From the NCBI GenBank assembly GCA_022649165.1, contig JALCNR010000008.1, positions 1-64,000 on the forward strand: DNA of 64,000 nt, given 5' to 3'. The first letter of the stretch is position 1. Each line of letters begins with the position of its first letter. The stretch is from Actinomyces sp. (lineage in GTDB: Bacteria; Actinomycetota; Actinomycetes; Actinomycetales; Actinomycetaceae). Made by a program: the position numbers and the translations under genes. Positions 48,827 through 56,939 of the stretch are shown piece by piece. The notes beneath the pieces were generated by a model that had not been told where the DNA came from, did not search any database, and saw nothing but the letters and a program-made list of their open reading frames with translations.

Positions 48827-49738
48827 TCACCCCCGCGGGACAGCGACGACGCTGGTGGAGCACGCGGGCTCATCGCTGTCGAGGATCTCCAGCAGCCGCG
48901 ACGCAGACGGTTCGGCGTGCATGCCGGTGATCGCCGAGACGACCCAGGACGGGAAGGCGGAGGGCAGCGGGACGGCCACAAGCCCGCCGGCCTGGGGCTT
49001 GTCGGCGACGTGGCGGGGGACCAGCGCGATTCCCAGTCCCCGATGGATCAGGTCGAGGAGCGTGTGCACATCGTCCACCGTGCACCCAACCCGGCGCCTG
49101 ACTCCCTGGGCGCGGCATGTCGCATCGTTGAGCGAACGGACCCCCCACGACTCCCTGAAGTCGATGAACTCGAGGCCGGCCAGGTCGCGCCACCGGACGC
49201 CCGCGCGGGAGGCCAGCGGATGCCCCTGGGGGACGAGGGCCACGATGGGGCCGCGTCCGATCTCGACGCTGCTGACGGCGCCCAGGTGCTCGGTCGTGGC
49301 GACGAAGGCGACATCCAGGAGGCCGGCATGGACCTGGTCGACGAGATCGTGCGATCCGGCCTGGGTGAACTGGATCTCGACGAGCGGATACCTGCGGTGG
49401 AAGCGCTCCAGGAGGGCCGGCACGTCGACCAGTCCGAGACATTGCTCCGCCCCGACGCGCAACCGGCCCGAGAGCGACTGTGTGGCCCGCACCACGGCGT
49501 CGCGGGCCGCCGACGCCTGGGCGAGGGTCTGACGGGCGAAGGGGAGGAACGCGCGTCCCGCGTCGGTGAGCGAGACGCGTCGGGTGGTCCGTGCGAACAG
49601 GGGCGAGGACAGCTCCTCCTCGAGGCTCCGGATCGCCGCGGAGAGCCCCGACTGGGACACCTGGCAGACGGCGGCCGCCCTCGTGAACTGCCCTTCGTCC
49701 GCCAGGGTGACGGCGTACTCCAACTGACGTAGCTCCAT
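48827..49738 (-). CDS. LysR-family transcriptional regulator
   Basis: 303 aa, standard length. HTH at the N-terminus: LRQLEYAVTLADEGQFTRAAAVCQVSQSGLSAAIRSLE (given here as family pattern over residues 3-40). The effector domain follows (LRVGAEQCLGLVDVPALLERF...). ATG 49738 is the probable leaderless start, with a perfect TAGAAT box 6 nt upstream. It diverges from the aldo/keto reductase gene, its most likely target, and the gap contains TCAGA-N4-TCTGA at 49759-49772. Ligand unknown. Confidence 0.94.
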   Translation of the reverse strand: MELRQLEYAVTLADEGQFTRAAAVCQVSQSGLSAAIRSLEEELSSPLFARTTRRVSLTDAGRAFLPFARQTLAQASAARDAVVRATQSLSGRLRVGAEQCLGLVDVPALLERFHRRYPLVEIQFTQAGSHDLVDQVHAGLLDVAFVATTEHLGAVSSVEIGRGPIVALVPQGHPLASRAGVRWRDLAGLEFIDFRESWGVRSLNDATCRAQGVRRRVGCTVDDVHTLLDLIHRGLGIALVPRHVADKPQAGGLVAVPLPSAFPSWVVSAITGMHAEPSASRLLEILDSDEPACSTSVVAVPRG

Positions 49739-49744
49739 TCAACG

Positions 49745-49772
49745 ATTCTACCTCTCAATCAGATGACTCTGA
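49745..49772 (-). promoter_or_regulatory. LysR promoter (-10 TAGAAT) and inverted-repeat operator
   Basis: The minus-strand TAGAAT (49745-49750) lies 6 nt before the LysR ATG. Directly upstream, TCAGA-TGAC-TCTGA (49759-49772) is an inverted repeat in the -35 position, fitting LysR autoregulation and control of the divergent gene. Confidence 0.5.
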
Positions 49773-49845
49773 GTTGTTTTACTTGTGGCTCGTCGGTGTC
49801 TACCGTGGCGGACAGGCAGACGCAGACATCTGAAAGGGACCGACA

Positions 49846-50781
49846 ATGAAGACCTTCACCCTCCCGGGAACGGATATCACCGTCCCGAACATCGTCCTCG
49901 GGCTCATGCGCATCGCGAAGAAGTCCGACGACGAGATCCGGGCCCTCGTGCGCGAGGCGCGCGACTCGGGTATCGACTTCTTCGACCACGCCGACGTCTA
50001 CGGGGATGACCTGTACGAGTGCGAGCGCCGCTTCGCCGAGGCCATGCGGCTGACGCCCTCGGAGCGCGACGAGATCACGATCCAGACCAAGGCCGGAATC
50101 GTCAAGGAAGGCCCGTACTTCGACTTCTCCTACGAGCACATCGTGGAATCGGTCGACGGCTCACTCGCGGCGCTCGGCACCGATCGCATCGACATCCTCC
50201 TCCTCCACCGCCCCGACGCCCTCGTCGAGCCCGAGGAGGTCGCCCGCGCATTCGACGATCTCGAGGCCTCCGGCAAGGTCCTCCACTTCGGAGTCTCCAA
50301 CCACACGCCGCGCCAGATCGATCTCCTGCGCAAGTACGTGCGCCAGCCGATCGTGGCCAACCAGCTTCAGCTCTCCATCACCCACGAGCCGATCATCGCC
50401 CAGGGCCTCGCCGCGAACATGGCCGGAGAACCGCAGTCGGCGACGCTCGACGGCGGGGGGATCGTCGACTACTGCCGCCTCAACGACATCACGATCCAGG
50501 CGTGGTCCCCCTTCCAGGCCGGCTTCTTCAACGGCGTGTTCCTGGGCTCACCCGAGTACCCGGAGCTCAACAGGGCCATCGACCGCATGGCGGCCGCCCA
50601 CCAGGTGCCGCCCATGGCCATCGCCACCGCCTGGATCACCCGCCATCCCGCGCACATGCAGGTCGTGCTCGGCACGACCACCCCCCGGCGGGTGACCGAG
50701 GCCGCGCAGGGATCCGACCTGGAGCTCACGCGGGCCGAGTGGTACGAGCTGTTCCGGACCTCCGGGCACCTCGTCCCCTGA
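49846..50781 (+). CDS. Aldo/keto reductase (YdhF-like)
   Basis: 311 aa NADPH-dependent carbonyl reductase fold. Catalytic set: Asp and Tyr in DFFDHADVYGDD, Lys in TIQTKAGIV, His in ILLLHRPD. VLHFGVSNHTPRQIDLL and IVANQLQLSITH follow, then a C-terminal TTTPRRV cofactor site. Ribosome site GAAAGGGA 8 nt before ATG. Divergent from the LysR gene 108 bp away and probably controlled by it. Substrate unknown. Confidence 0.93.
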   Translation: MKTFTLPGTDITVPNIVLGLMRIAKKSDDEIRALVREARDSGIDFFDHADVYGDDLYECERRFAEAMRLTPSERDEITIQTKAGIVKEGPYFDFSYEHIVESVDGSLAALGTDRIDILLLHRPDALVEPEEVARAFDDLEASGKVLHFGVSNHTPRQIDLLRKYVRQPIVANQLQLSITHEPIIAQGLAANMAGEPQSATLDGGGIVDYCRLNDITIQAWSPFQAGFFNGVFLGSPEYPELNRAIDRMAAAHQVPPMAIATAWITRHPAHMQVVLGTTTPRRVTEAAQGSDLELTRAEWYELFRTSGHLVP

Positions 50782-50884
50782 GCCCTCGCCGGGGTCCTTC
50801 ACGCCCTCAGCGCGTCCGCGGGTTGGATGCGCCGCGCCAGATGATGATCCGCCTCCTGGCAGGCCAGCACGGCCGTCTGTACCG

Positions 50885-50925
50885 GGTCTCGGTCGAGACC
50901 GGCCTGTCGGGCAAGACGGCTTGCC
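50885..50925. terminator. Two adjacent hairpins downstream of the aldo/keto reductase gene
   Basis: GGTCTC-GGTC-GAGACC (50885-50900) and GGCAAG-ACGG-CTTGCC (50910-50925), ~105 nt after the stop, without a T-tract. They may end the reductase transcript before the L,D-transpeptidase promoter. Confidence 0.35.
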
Positions 50926-50959
50926 ATGGCGCCGCGCGCCAGCCGCCCCCGCTCACCGT

Positions 50960-50965
50960 TACCAT
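50960..50965 (+). promoter_or_regulatory. -10 box TACCAT for a leaderless start at 50973
   Basis: TACCAT, then 7 nt, then ATG-ATG of the L,D-transpeptidase gene; no ribosome site. Confidence 0.5.
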
Positions 50966-50972
50966 CGATGCC

Positions 50973-52427
50973 ATGATGCGAACCCTGTCAACCCGGATGA
51001 AGTGGATCCTGGGGATCGTTGCGGGCCTGGTCGTCCTCGTCGCAGGGGCGACCGCCGGATACGCCGCCTACTTCGCCGACCGCGCGCTGCCGGGCGTCAC
51101 GGTCGCCGGGGTCGCGGTGACCGGCCAGACGCAGCAGGAGGTCGCCGACGCGCTCCGCCAGCGCGCCGAGGGCATCGCGGTCGCGGTCGACGTCGACGGG
51201 ACGACGACCACCGCCTCCCTGGCCGATCTGGGCGTCTCGGTGGACGCGGAGGCCACGGCGGCCGCCGCGTTCGAGCCCAACGCCTCCGTGGCCGGCCGCC
51301 TCCGCGCGCTCGTCTCCCACCGGGATGTCCCCGCCGTCGCGACGACGGACGAGGCGGCCCTCGCCTCCTTCGCCGACGGCCTCTCCGCCGCGGCCGGGAC
51401 GCCCGTCCAGGATGCGACGGTCGCGCTCGCCGCGGACGGCACGTCCTTCCAAGCCACTCCCGCATCGCCCGGCATCCGCCTCGACGCCTCGCCCCTCGCC
51501 GACGCCGCCGGGACCGCCGCCTCCACCCTGGCCTCGCAGACGGTCGCCCTCCAACCCGAGGAGGTCCAGCCGGCTGTCACCACCGAGGACGCCCGGGCCG
51601 TCGCCGACGCCGCCAACGCGCTCGTCGCCCTGGACGTCACGCTGACGGACGGCATCACCGACTTCACCGCCACTCCCGCCGACAAGGCCTCCTGGGTGAC
51701 GATCCCCGCCCCGGGTGACGAGGGCGGCGCCGGCGCGTTGGGCACGCCGGCGTTCGACCGGGACAAGGTGGCCGCCTGGGTCCTCAAGACCGGCGAGTCC
51801 AGCAACGAGGATCCGGTGGCGGGCGTCAACAACGTGAACTCCCGCGGGGATGTCGTCTCGGTCGCCTCGGCCGGCGAACCCGGCTGGAAGGTCAGCAACG
51901 CGGATGTCGTCGCTCAGGCCGTCTTCGACTCGTTGAGCAAGGGGCAGTCGTTCTCCGGCGATTTCGACTACGACCGGGTCGAGCAGGAGTTCACCACGCA
52001 ACTCATCGCCGACGGCGCGGAGAACCTGGTCTACCAAGCGGCTCCCGGCGAGAAGTGGATCGACATCGACCTGTCGAACTACACGGTGTCCGCCTACGAG
52101 GGCGCGACGATCGTGCGCGGCCCGGTGCCCATGGTGCCCGGCATGCCCGGGCTGGAGACGGTGACCGGCACGTACCACGTCACCCGCCAGGTCGCCTCCG
52201 AGACGATGCGGGGCAACGACCTGGACGGCACGCCCTATGTGACGCCGAACGTCCCCTGGGCGACGTACTTCTACAGCGGCTACGCACTCCACGGCGCGCC
52301 GTGGCGCACTTCCTTCGGTTGGGGAGGGCCGGGCGGTTCCCACGGATGCGTGAACATGCCTGTGGACGAGGCGAAGTGGATCTACGACTGGGCCGAGATC
52401 GGCACCACCGTTGTCAGCCACTACTGA
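50973..52427 (+). CDS. Membrane-anchored L,D-transpeptidase (YkuD) with VanW-like peptidoglycan-binding region
   Basis: 484 aa. N-in membrane anchor WILGIVAGLVVLVAGATAGYA, then LPGVTVAGVAVTGQTQQEVADAL, the YoaR/VanW-like peptidoglycan-binding repeat start, a second such repeat, and a C-terminal YkuD domain: KWIDIDLSNYTVSAYEGATI, TVTGTYHV and GGPGGSHGCVNMP with catalytic His457/Cys459. It forms 3-3 crosslinks or attaches proteins to peptidoglycan. Secreted-side enzyme. The TTG start of the acetyltransferase gene lies inside its last codons. Confidence 0.92.
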   Translation: MMRTLSTRMKWILGIVAGLVVLVAGATAGYAAYFADRALPGVTVAGVAVTGQTQQEVADALRQRAEGIAVAVDVDGTTTTASLADLGVSVDAEATAAAAFEPNASVAGRLRALVSHRDVPAVATTDEAALASFADGLSAAAGTPVQDATVALAADGTSFQATPASPGIRLDASPLADAAGTAASTLASQTVALQPEEVQPAVTTEDARAVADAANALVALDVTLTDGITDFTATPADKASWVTIPAPGDEGGAGALGTPAFDRDKVAAWVLKTGESSNEDPVAGVNNVNSRGDVVSVASAGEPGWKVSNADVVAQAVFDSLSKGQSFSGDFDYDRVEQEFTTQLIADGAENLVYQAAPGEKWIDIDLSNYTVSAYEGATIVRGPVPMVPGMPGLETVTGTYHVTRQVASETMRGNDLDGTPYVTPNVPWATYFYSGYALHGAPWRTSFGWGGPGGSHGCVNMPVDEAKWIYDWAEIGTTVVSHY

Positions 52428-53001
52428 GATCGTCGCCGTCACCGATCCCCGGCTGCCCGGGCTGCTCGCCGACGGCTGGCGGGTCGCCCACCGGTCGTGG
52501 GCGGCGCAGCTCGACGCCGATCGCGTGGACCGGGACGCCCTCGTCCGCATGGTCGGCGCGGCCACGCAGGGCGGGCGACGGACCATCCGCCCCCTTGCCG
52601 GCGAGGACGTCCCCGCCGTGCTCGCCCTCGACCGGCTGACCCTCGGCGACTACCCCGGTGGCGATGCGACACGTCACCCGGCGCTCACTCCGGTGCGCGC
52701 CGCGCCGGGACCGCGCCGGTTCGGATCCGGGGTGTTCGACGAGGGCGGCCTGCTGCTGGCCATCACCTACGTCGACGTGAGTGCCGACGCGCGGGCGGAG
52801 ACCGACTTCACGGTCGTGCGCCCGGGCCACCGGGGCCGAGGCCTGGGCCGGGCCGTCAAGGCGGCATCGGTGCTCGCCCTGCTCGAACGCCGCGTGCGCG
52901 TCTTCCGCACCGGCGGCGCCGCCGAGAACACGGCGATCATCGCGGTCAATCGCGCCCTCGGGTACGTGCGCGATGAGGAATGGGTGACGCTGGAGCGGTG
53001 A
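52411..53001 (+). CDS. GNAT-family N-acetyltransferase
   Basis: 196 aa. The acetyl-CoA motif A is TVVRPGHRGRGLGRAVKAAS (R/Q-x-x-G-x-G/A) with a preceding LLLAITYVDVSADARAE strand, and a C-terminal NTAIIAVNRALGYVRDEEW helix-strand, typical of GNAT. The likely TTG start at 52411 lies 17 nt inside the L,D-transpeptidase gene in another frame, so translation is coupled; a later start would remove little of the fold. Substrate unknown; the early region GLLADGWRVAHRSW belongs to no motif I know. Confidence 0.85.
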   Translation: MSATTEIVAVTDPRLPGLLADGWRVAHRSWAAQLDADRVDRDALVRMVGAATQGGRRTIRPLAGEDVPAVLALDRLTLGDYPGGDATRHPALTPVRAAPGPRRFGSGVFDEGGLLLAITYVDVSADARAETDFTVVRPGHRGRGLGRAVKAASVLALLERRVRVFRTGGAAENTAIIAVNRALGYVRDEEWVTLER

Positions 53002-53097
53002 TCGGGGATCCGGAGAACCGGTGGCGCGCCGACGGCCTGTCACCGCCGGTCACCAACTGCAGCAGCGACACCGTCCTCTTATTGAACAGCTCGAGGC

Positions 53098-53325
53098 TCA
53101 GGCATCGATGGGGATCGCCACGGTGTTCCGGACCTGCCGGAGCATGACCGGGCCCACGTCGCCGATCCGCGCGCTCACCCGCGTCGTGGCAACAGAGCGG
53201 ATGTGCTGGCACTGCGCGGCGGAGACGGAGCCGAGCCCGTTGTGCTTATCGGGTTCGACGACGTCACCCAGCGTCAGCATCGAGCCAGGCGAGTTCATCG
53301 CCGCGCAGCGGGGCGGAAAGATCAC
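53098..53325 (-). pseudogene. MazF/PemK-family toxin remnant (C-terminal part)
   Basis: 75-codon frame; about 55 residues align by eye to the C-terminal half of MazF-like endoribonucleases: SAAQCQHIRSV, VSARIGDVGPVMLRQVRNTV. The N-terminal GDV..P.RG region and the RP-x-VV strand are missing, so it is not a working toxin. It overlaps, in another frame, the end of the 42-aa frame at 53264-53392. Confidence 0.6.
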
Positions 53326-53392
53326 TCCCGATGGTTTCCTGTTCGAGCAGCCGCGTCGCGCGGGAGACGGTGTCGGTCAACGTCTCGCTCAT
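53264..53392 (-). CDS. 42-aa ORF, possible antitoxin stub
   Basis: Begins SETLTDTVSRATRLLEQE and ends LAWLDADAG. A perfect TAGCAT box lies exactly 6 nt before its ATG (53399-53404), the same leaderless architecture as functional genes here. Position directly before the MazF remnant suggests an antitoxin N-terminus cut by frameshift or deletion; it resembles nothing I can name. Confidence 0.35.
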   Translation of the reverse strand: MSETLTDTVSRATRLLEQETIGSDLSAPLRGDELAWLDADAG

Positions 53393-53398
53393 GCTCCC

Positions 53399-53404
53399 AT
53401 GCTA
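53399..53404 (-). promoter_or_regulatory. -10 box TAGCAT before the 42-aa ORF
   Basis: Minus-strand TAGCAT, 6 nt, ATG at 53392. Confidence 0.4.
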
Positions 53405-53512
53405 GGAGGTGTCAACATCCTGGTTCACACCTCGAGGACGCCGGTCGTCCTGAAGCGGACATCTTCGTCCCGCAGCCGCTGCTCGGGCAGGATGGCCGCA
53501 TAGAGTTCCTTT

Positions 53513-53860
53513 CAAACTGTCCGGCACGGCTCGCGCTCGGCGCGGTCCTCGCCCTGTCGGCGGCGACGGCTCTGACGGGATGCTTCCCGGATGGGCAGAG
53601 CGCTCAAAATGTCAGGGAGCGTTTCGACTTGATGACGCAGATCCCGGCCGACGCGCACGGAGACGCCGCCGTCGAGGCCCGGGGACCGGGCCCCGGAGGA
53701 CCTCGGTATTCTGGAACCGAACGATCTGGGGGCGTCGGGGAAGGCGCAGACGATGTTCGCATTCACCGCGGCCTCCGTCGACGCGGCCGGAGAGCACATC
53801 GTGACATGCTCTCTCGGGGCCGACGCCCTGCTCCTGCTGTTCGAGCCCGAGGCCGGATAG
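53513..53860 (+). pseudogene. Frameshifted lipoprotein remnant
   Basis: One frame encodes a lipoprotein signal: LALGAVLALSAATALTGC, then FPDGQSAQNVRERFDLMTQI. After about 53690 the convincing frame switches and reads APEDLGILEPNDLGASG, then QTMFAFTAASVDAAGEHIVT and LGADALLLLFEPEAG to a TAG at 53858-53860. No start codon fits the first part. A +1/-1 indel near 53680-53700 would join the halves. Family not recognised. Confidence 0.5.
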
Positions 53861-54041
53861 TCCAGGGCGACCAGCACCTTGGCTCCTTCGCCGACCCGGG
53901 CACACCGAGCGCCGCGCTGGGCGCACACGGAACGCTGCGGTTCGGCGCCCGGAAGGACCACGATAGTCGTGTCCTCCGTCATATTTCTGAGAGAGTGTGG
54001 ATATGGTCGATCGTCCGCGGCCAGATGCCTGTGGGGGTGGG

Positions 54042-54047
54042 GACACT
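54042..54047 (+). promoter_or_regulatory. -10 box GACACT for a leaderless start at 54054
   Basis: GACACT, then TGAGGC (6 nt), then ATG of the DUF222-HNH gene. Confidence 0.45.
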
Positions 54048-54053
54048 TGAGGC

Positions 54054-55862
54054 ATGCACATGATCCAGGCGGAGCTCACCGCCCCACTCTCCCGTGAGGG
54101 GGCTGGGGACACGGTGACGCATGGTCCGGATCGGAACCTCCGGGATGACGGGTCCGCGGGCGCGGCTCTGCGGTGGGTGCGCCGCTTGGCCGACGGGGAC
54201 CGGCTCGCCGCTCTGAACGATCAGGCCCTGGTGGCTGATCTTCGCGCCCTGGAAGAGGTTGGGAGGCTGGTAGACGCGGGACGGATGTTCGCCGCGGGCC
54301 TCATCGCCCAACGCTCCGACACCTCACGAGGCTCCCAACGGTTGTGCGCGCGTGAGGGGTTCACAAGACCGGAGGACATGATCTCCCAGGTGACGGGCGC
54401 CTCTGCCCGCGTGGTGAGGGAGCGGATCCGCCAGGCCGAGCCCCTCCAACCGCGATCGGGCGGCACCGACGGCTGGGCGACCGCGCCGGACAGGGAACCG
54501 GGCGGCGATACCGCCGGTGAGACCGATGCCCGTGGAACAGCCGACCCCGGTGGCTCGGTCCCGTTCCCCCTCCTGCGTCGGGCGGTCCGCGCCGGGCTCC
54601 TCTCCCCGGAGACGGCCGGCGTCATCACCCAGGCGCTGCGCCCCGCTCTCGACCGCGGCACCCCCCTCGTCCGCGTCGCCGAGGGAGAACGCGCGCTCCT
54701 CGTCGCCGCCCTGGGCCGCGACACCGTCACTGACCAGGCCCGTTGGGAGGTGTTCGGCACCAGCGACTCCGAGGGCGTCCGGACCCTTCTCGACGAGGCC
54801 CGCCGATCCGGCACCCAGGTGCGGGCGGCCAGCCTCGGACAGCTGGCGCGCCTGGCCCGCTCCTGGCAGCGCCTCCTCATCCAAGAGGCCGACCACGCTG
54901 CCGGTCAGACCGGGATCGAGCGTGCACGCGCAGGGCGCCGGCGCGTTGAGGCACGGCGCTTCCTCACGGTCCTCCCCCTTCAGGAGGGCACCCGCCGCGT
55001 GGAGGGAGAACTCCTGCCCGAGATCGCCTCCCAACTAGAGCGCCTTCTCGACGCCTATCTCAACCCCCGGACCGACGAGACGGCCCACGGAGCATCTGCT
55101 CCCGCAGGCATGGCGCCCGAGGGCACACCCGACTCGCGATCTCCCGGTCAGAAGCGCCACGATGCCTTCGCCGGGGTCCTCACGCTCGCCGCCGGTGTGC
55201 CTGAGATGCCGCTCATGGGAGGGGCGGCGCCCACTCTGGTCGTCACCGTCGCCGCCGACCAGCTCGGCGATCCGTGCGGTGTGGCGTTCCTACAGGGTTC
55301 CCACAGCGAACCAGACTCCCCCACCGACATCCACACCGCCCACCACACCGGGTGCGCGGGAGCCATCCAGAGGATCCTGACGAATGACGAGGGCCGGATC
55401 CTGGGGGTGAGCGCTCCCCAGCGGGTCTTCACCGCCCACCAGCGCCGAGCCATCGCCACTCGCGACGGCGGCTGCATCATCCCCGGCTGCACCGTGCCGG
55501 CCACGTGGTGCGAGGTGCATCACGTCACCGAATGGGCCCGCGGCGGCCCCACCCACACAGACAACGGCGTCACCCTGTGCTGGCACCACCACCGCTGCCT
55601 TGACACGCTCGACTGGCAGATCCGGATGGACAACGGCATCCCCTGTGTGAGGCCACCCGCCTCGATCGACCCCGACCGGCGGTGGGTTCCCGCCCAGACC
55701 AGCCTCCACCGCACCTTCATCCAACTCGCCCACCAACGCGGATCGCCTCCACCCGCATCCGGCGGCACGGGACCGCCGCATCCACCGGGCATCCCCGGTC
55801 ACCGGGGGCTCCCGGGCAGCGTCCCGCCCGACCAGGACCCGCTTGTCGCGTCGACCGAGTGA
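54054..55862 (+). CDS. DUF222 / HNH endonuclease ('13E12 repeat'-like) protein
   Basis: 602 aa. The N-terminal half is DUF222: ADLRALEEVGRLVDAGRMF, RVVRERIRQAEPLQ, FPLLRRAVRAGLLSPETAGV, and the middle ARSWQRLLIQEADHAAG. C-terminal HNH: CIIPGCTVPATWCEVHHVTEW, ARGGPTHTDNGVTLCWHHH, with the HH, N and H residues and two CxxC-like Cys pairs intact. These genes are abundant and multi-copy in actinobacteria; some sit in mobile DNA, and function is poorly known. The reading frame is intact. Its neighbourhood on the left is decayed, and degenerate repeats follow on the right. Confidence 0.9.
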   Translation: MHMIQAELTAPLSREGAGDTVTHGPDRNLRDDGSAGAALRWVRRLADGDRLAALNDQALVADLRALEEVGRLVDAGRMFAAGLIAQRSDTSRGSQRLCAREGFTRPEDMISQVTGASARVVRERIRQAEPLQPRSGGTDGWATAPDREPGGDTAGETDARGTADPGGSVPFPLLRRAVRAGLLSPETAGVITQALRPALDRGTPLVRVAEGERALLVAALGRDTVTDQARWEVFGTSDSEGVRTLLDEARRSGTQVRAASLGQLARLARSWQRLLIQEADHAAGQTGIERARAGRRRVEARRFLTVLPLQEGTRRVEGELLPEIASQLERLLDAYLNPRTDETAHGASAPAGMAPEGTPDSRSPGQKRHDAFAGVLTLAAGVPEMPLMGGAAPTLVVTVAADQLGDPCGVAFLQGSHSEPDSPTDIHTAHHTGCAGAIQRILTNDEGRILGVSAPQRVFTAHQRRAIATRDGGCIIPGCTVPATWCEVHHVTEWARGGPTHTDNGVTLCWHHHRCLDTLDWQIRMDNGIPCVRPPASIDPDRRWVPAQTSLHRTFIQLAHQRGSPPPASGGTGPPHPPGIPGHRGLPGSVPPDQDPLVASTE

Positions 55863-56010
55863 CCTGTTGCCGACCGAGTGACCGGTTTGATCCGCAGGGC
55901 GACCTGTCTGTCGACAAGGCGACCAGTCTGGTCCACAGGATGATGGGCGTGGCCAGCCGGGTGACCAGCATGTCCCACCGGATGAACTGCGCGCCCGCCG
56001 GATGACTCGC
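55852..56010 (+). repeat. Degenerate ~20-bp tandem repeats after the HNH gene
   Basis: GTGACC/GCGACC/GATGA cores recur every 19-21 nt about eight times (G of the core at 55861, 55880, 55901, 55921, then weaker at 55942, 55963, 55984, 56004), each preceded by CGACCG-, CGCAGG- or CACCGG-like sequence. Units 1-4 and 6 are clearest. Confidence 0.45.
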
Positions 56011-56016
56011 TCGCCG

Positions 56017-56895
56017 TCAGTCCGGGCGGCGCGCGACCACGGAGAAGGTCAGGGGGATCCGGGGCGATCCCTCGGGGAGCGCCCAGCCATCCGGGGTGGC
56101 GACCATGCCCTCGATCGGCGCCCAGTCCATGACGGGATGCTCGCCCAGCGCCTCGATCGCCAATCCCGCGTCGCGCAGCGCGGTGACGACCTCGCTGAGG
56201 TCGTGACGCCACTCGTGGTTCGTCGTGTGCGCGATCGTGGCGGGCCCGTCGGTGTAGGAGCCGGGGGCCTCGTAGACGTTCTCACCACCGCCGCTCAGGT
56301 AGTCCTCGGTGATCGTCAACGACGAGTAGTCCAGCGCCCCCAGGAGCGGATGGTCGTCGCGGATCATGAACACGCCGCCCGGCTCGAGCAGCTCGGCGAT
56401 GGAACGCGCCCACTCCCGCAGGCCAGGCAGCCACACGATCGTCCCCGTGCTCGTCACCACCACATCGAAGCGGCGACGGATGACGCGGGAGGCGAAGCGC
56501 GCGTCGCCCTCGACGAACGTGATGGTCCCCGGCGCCGCGCCGGCGCGCGCCGCGATCCCGCGGGCATGCCGCAGCGAGTTCGGCGAGAAATCCAGACCGT
56601 GGACGTCGCGCGCGCCCAGACGCCACCACGACACGGTGTCGGTGCCGATGTGGCACTGGAGATGCAGCAGGCTCGCTCCCCTCACCGACCCGCCTGGAAG
56701 GTGCGGCGACAGCACAGCGAGATCGCGCCGGACCACATCGCTGATCCGATGTGGATCGGCGACGAACCCGTCGACGTCGTAGAACCGGGAGGCCGCGTGC
56801 ACCTCGGCGCGGTCGTCCCAGTTCGCCCGGTTGTCACCCAGCGCTCGGGAGCAGGCGCCGTCGGGCGCGAGCTCCCGGTGCTGATCATCGCTCAT
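56017..56895 (-). CDS. Class I SAM-dependent methyltransferase
   Basis: 292 aa. Rossmann-type AdoMet motif: VRGASLLHLQCHIGTDTVSW (motif I, variant), ARDVHGLDFSPNSLRHARGI (II), ITFVEGDARFAS and FDVVVTSTGTIVWLPGLREW, then FMIRDDHPLLGALDY. Such proteins methylate small molecules; target unknown. ATG 56895 with TAGGGT 6 nt upstream (leaderless). The divergent gene 45 bp away also has a leaderless start, so the two promoters overlap. Confidence 0.88.
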   Translation of the reverse strand: MSDDQHRELAPDGACSRALGDNRANWDDRAEVHAASRFYDVDGFVADPHRISDVVRRDLAVLSPHLPGGSVRGASLLHLQCHIGTDTVSWWRLGARDVHGLDFSPNSLRHARGIAARAGAAPGTITFVEGDARFASRVIRRRFDVVVTSTGTIVWLPGLREWARSIAELLEPGGVFMIRDDHPLLGALDYSSLTITEDYLSGGGENVYEAPGSYTDGPATIAHTTNHEWRHDLSEVVTALRDAGLAIEALGEHPVMDWAPIEGMVATPDGWALPEGSPRIPLTFSVVARRPD

Positions 56896-56901
56896 ACGCC
56901 C

Positions 56902-56932
56902 ACCCTAGGGGACGCCGTCCGCCTCCTACACT
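56902..56932. promoter_or_regulatory. Overlapping divergent leaderless promoters
   Basis: Minus-strand TAGGGT (56902-56907) serves the methyltransferase ATG at 56895 with 6-nt spacing; plus-strand TACACT (56927-56932) serves ATG 56940 with 7-nt spacing. The -10 boxes are 19 bp apart, so simultaneous polymerase binding is unlikely. Confidence 0.5.
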
Positions 56933-56939
56933 GTCCGTC

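Larger units (their letters stand above)
53002..54053. other. ~1-kb decayed region
   Basis: No intact gene of normal length. Contents: a short leaderless ORF and a MazF-like remnant on the minus strand (53098-53392), a frameshifted lipoprotein remnant on the plus strand (53513-53860), and a minus-strand frame at 53860-53982 with high GC3 but no recognisable family. It lies between the L,D-transpeptidase/GNAT pair and the DUF222-HNH gene. Confidence 0.6.

Noticed and set aside
53512-53982. 156-aa minus-strand protein
   Set aside because: Only its first ~40 codons look coding; the rest is opposite the lipoprotein remnant. Mentioned only as part of the decayed region.
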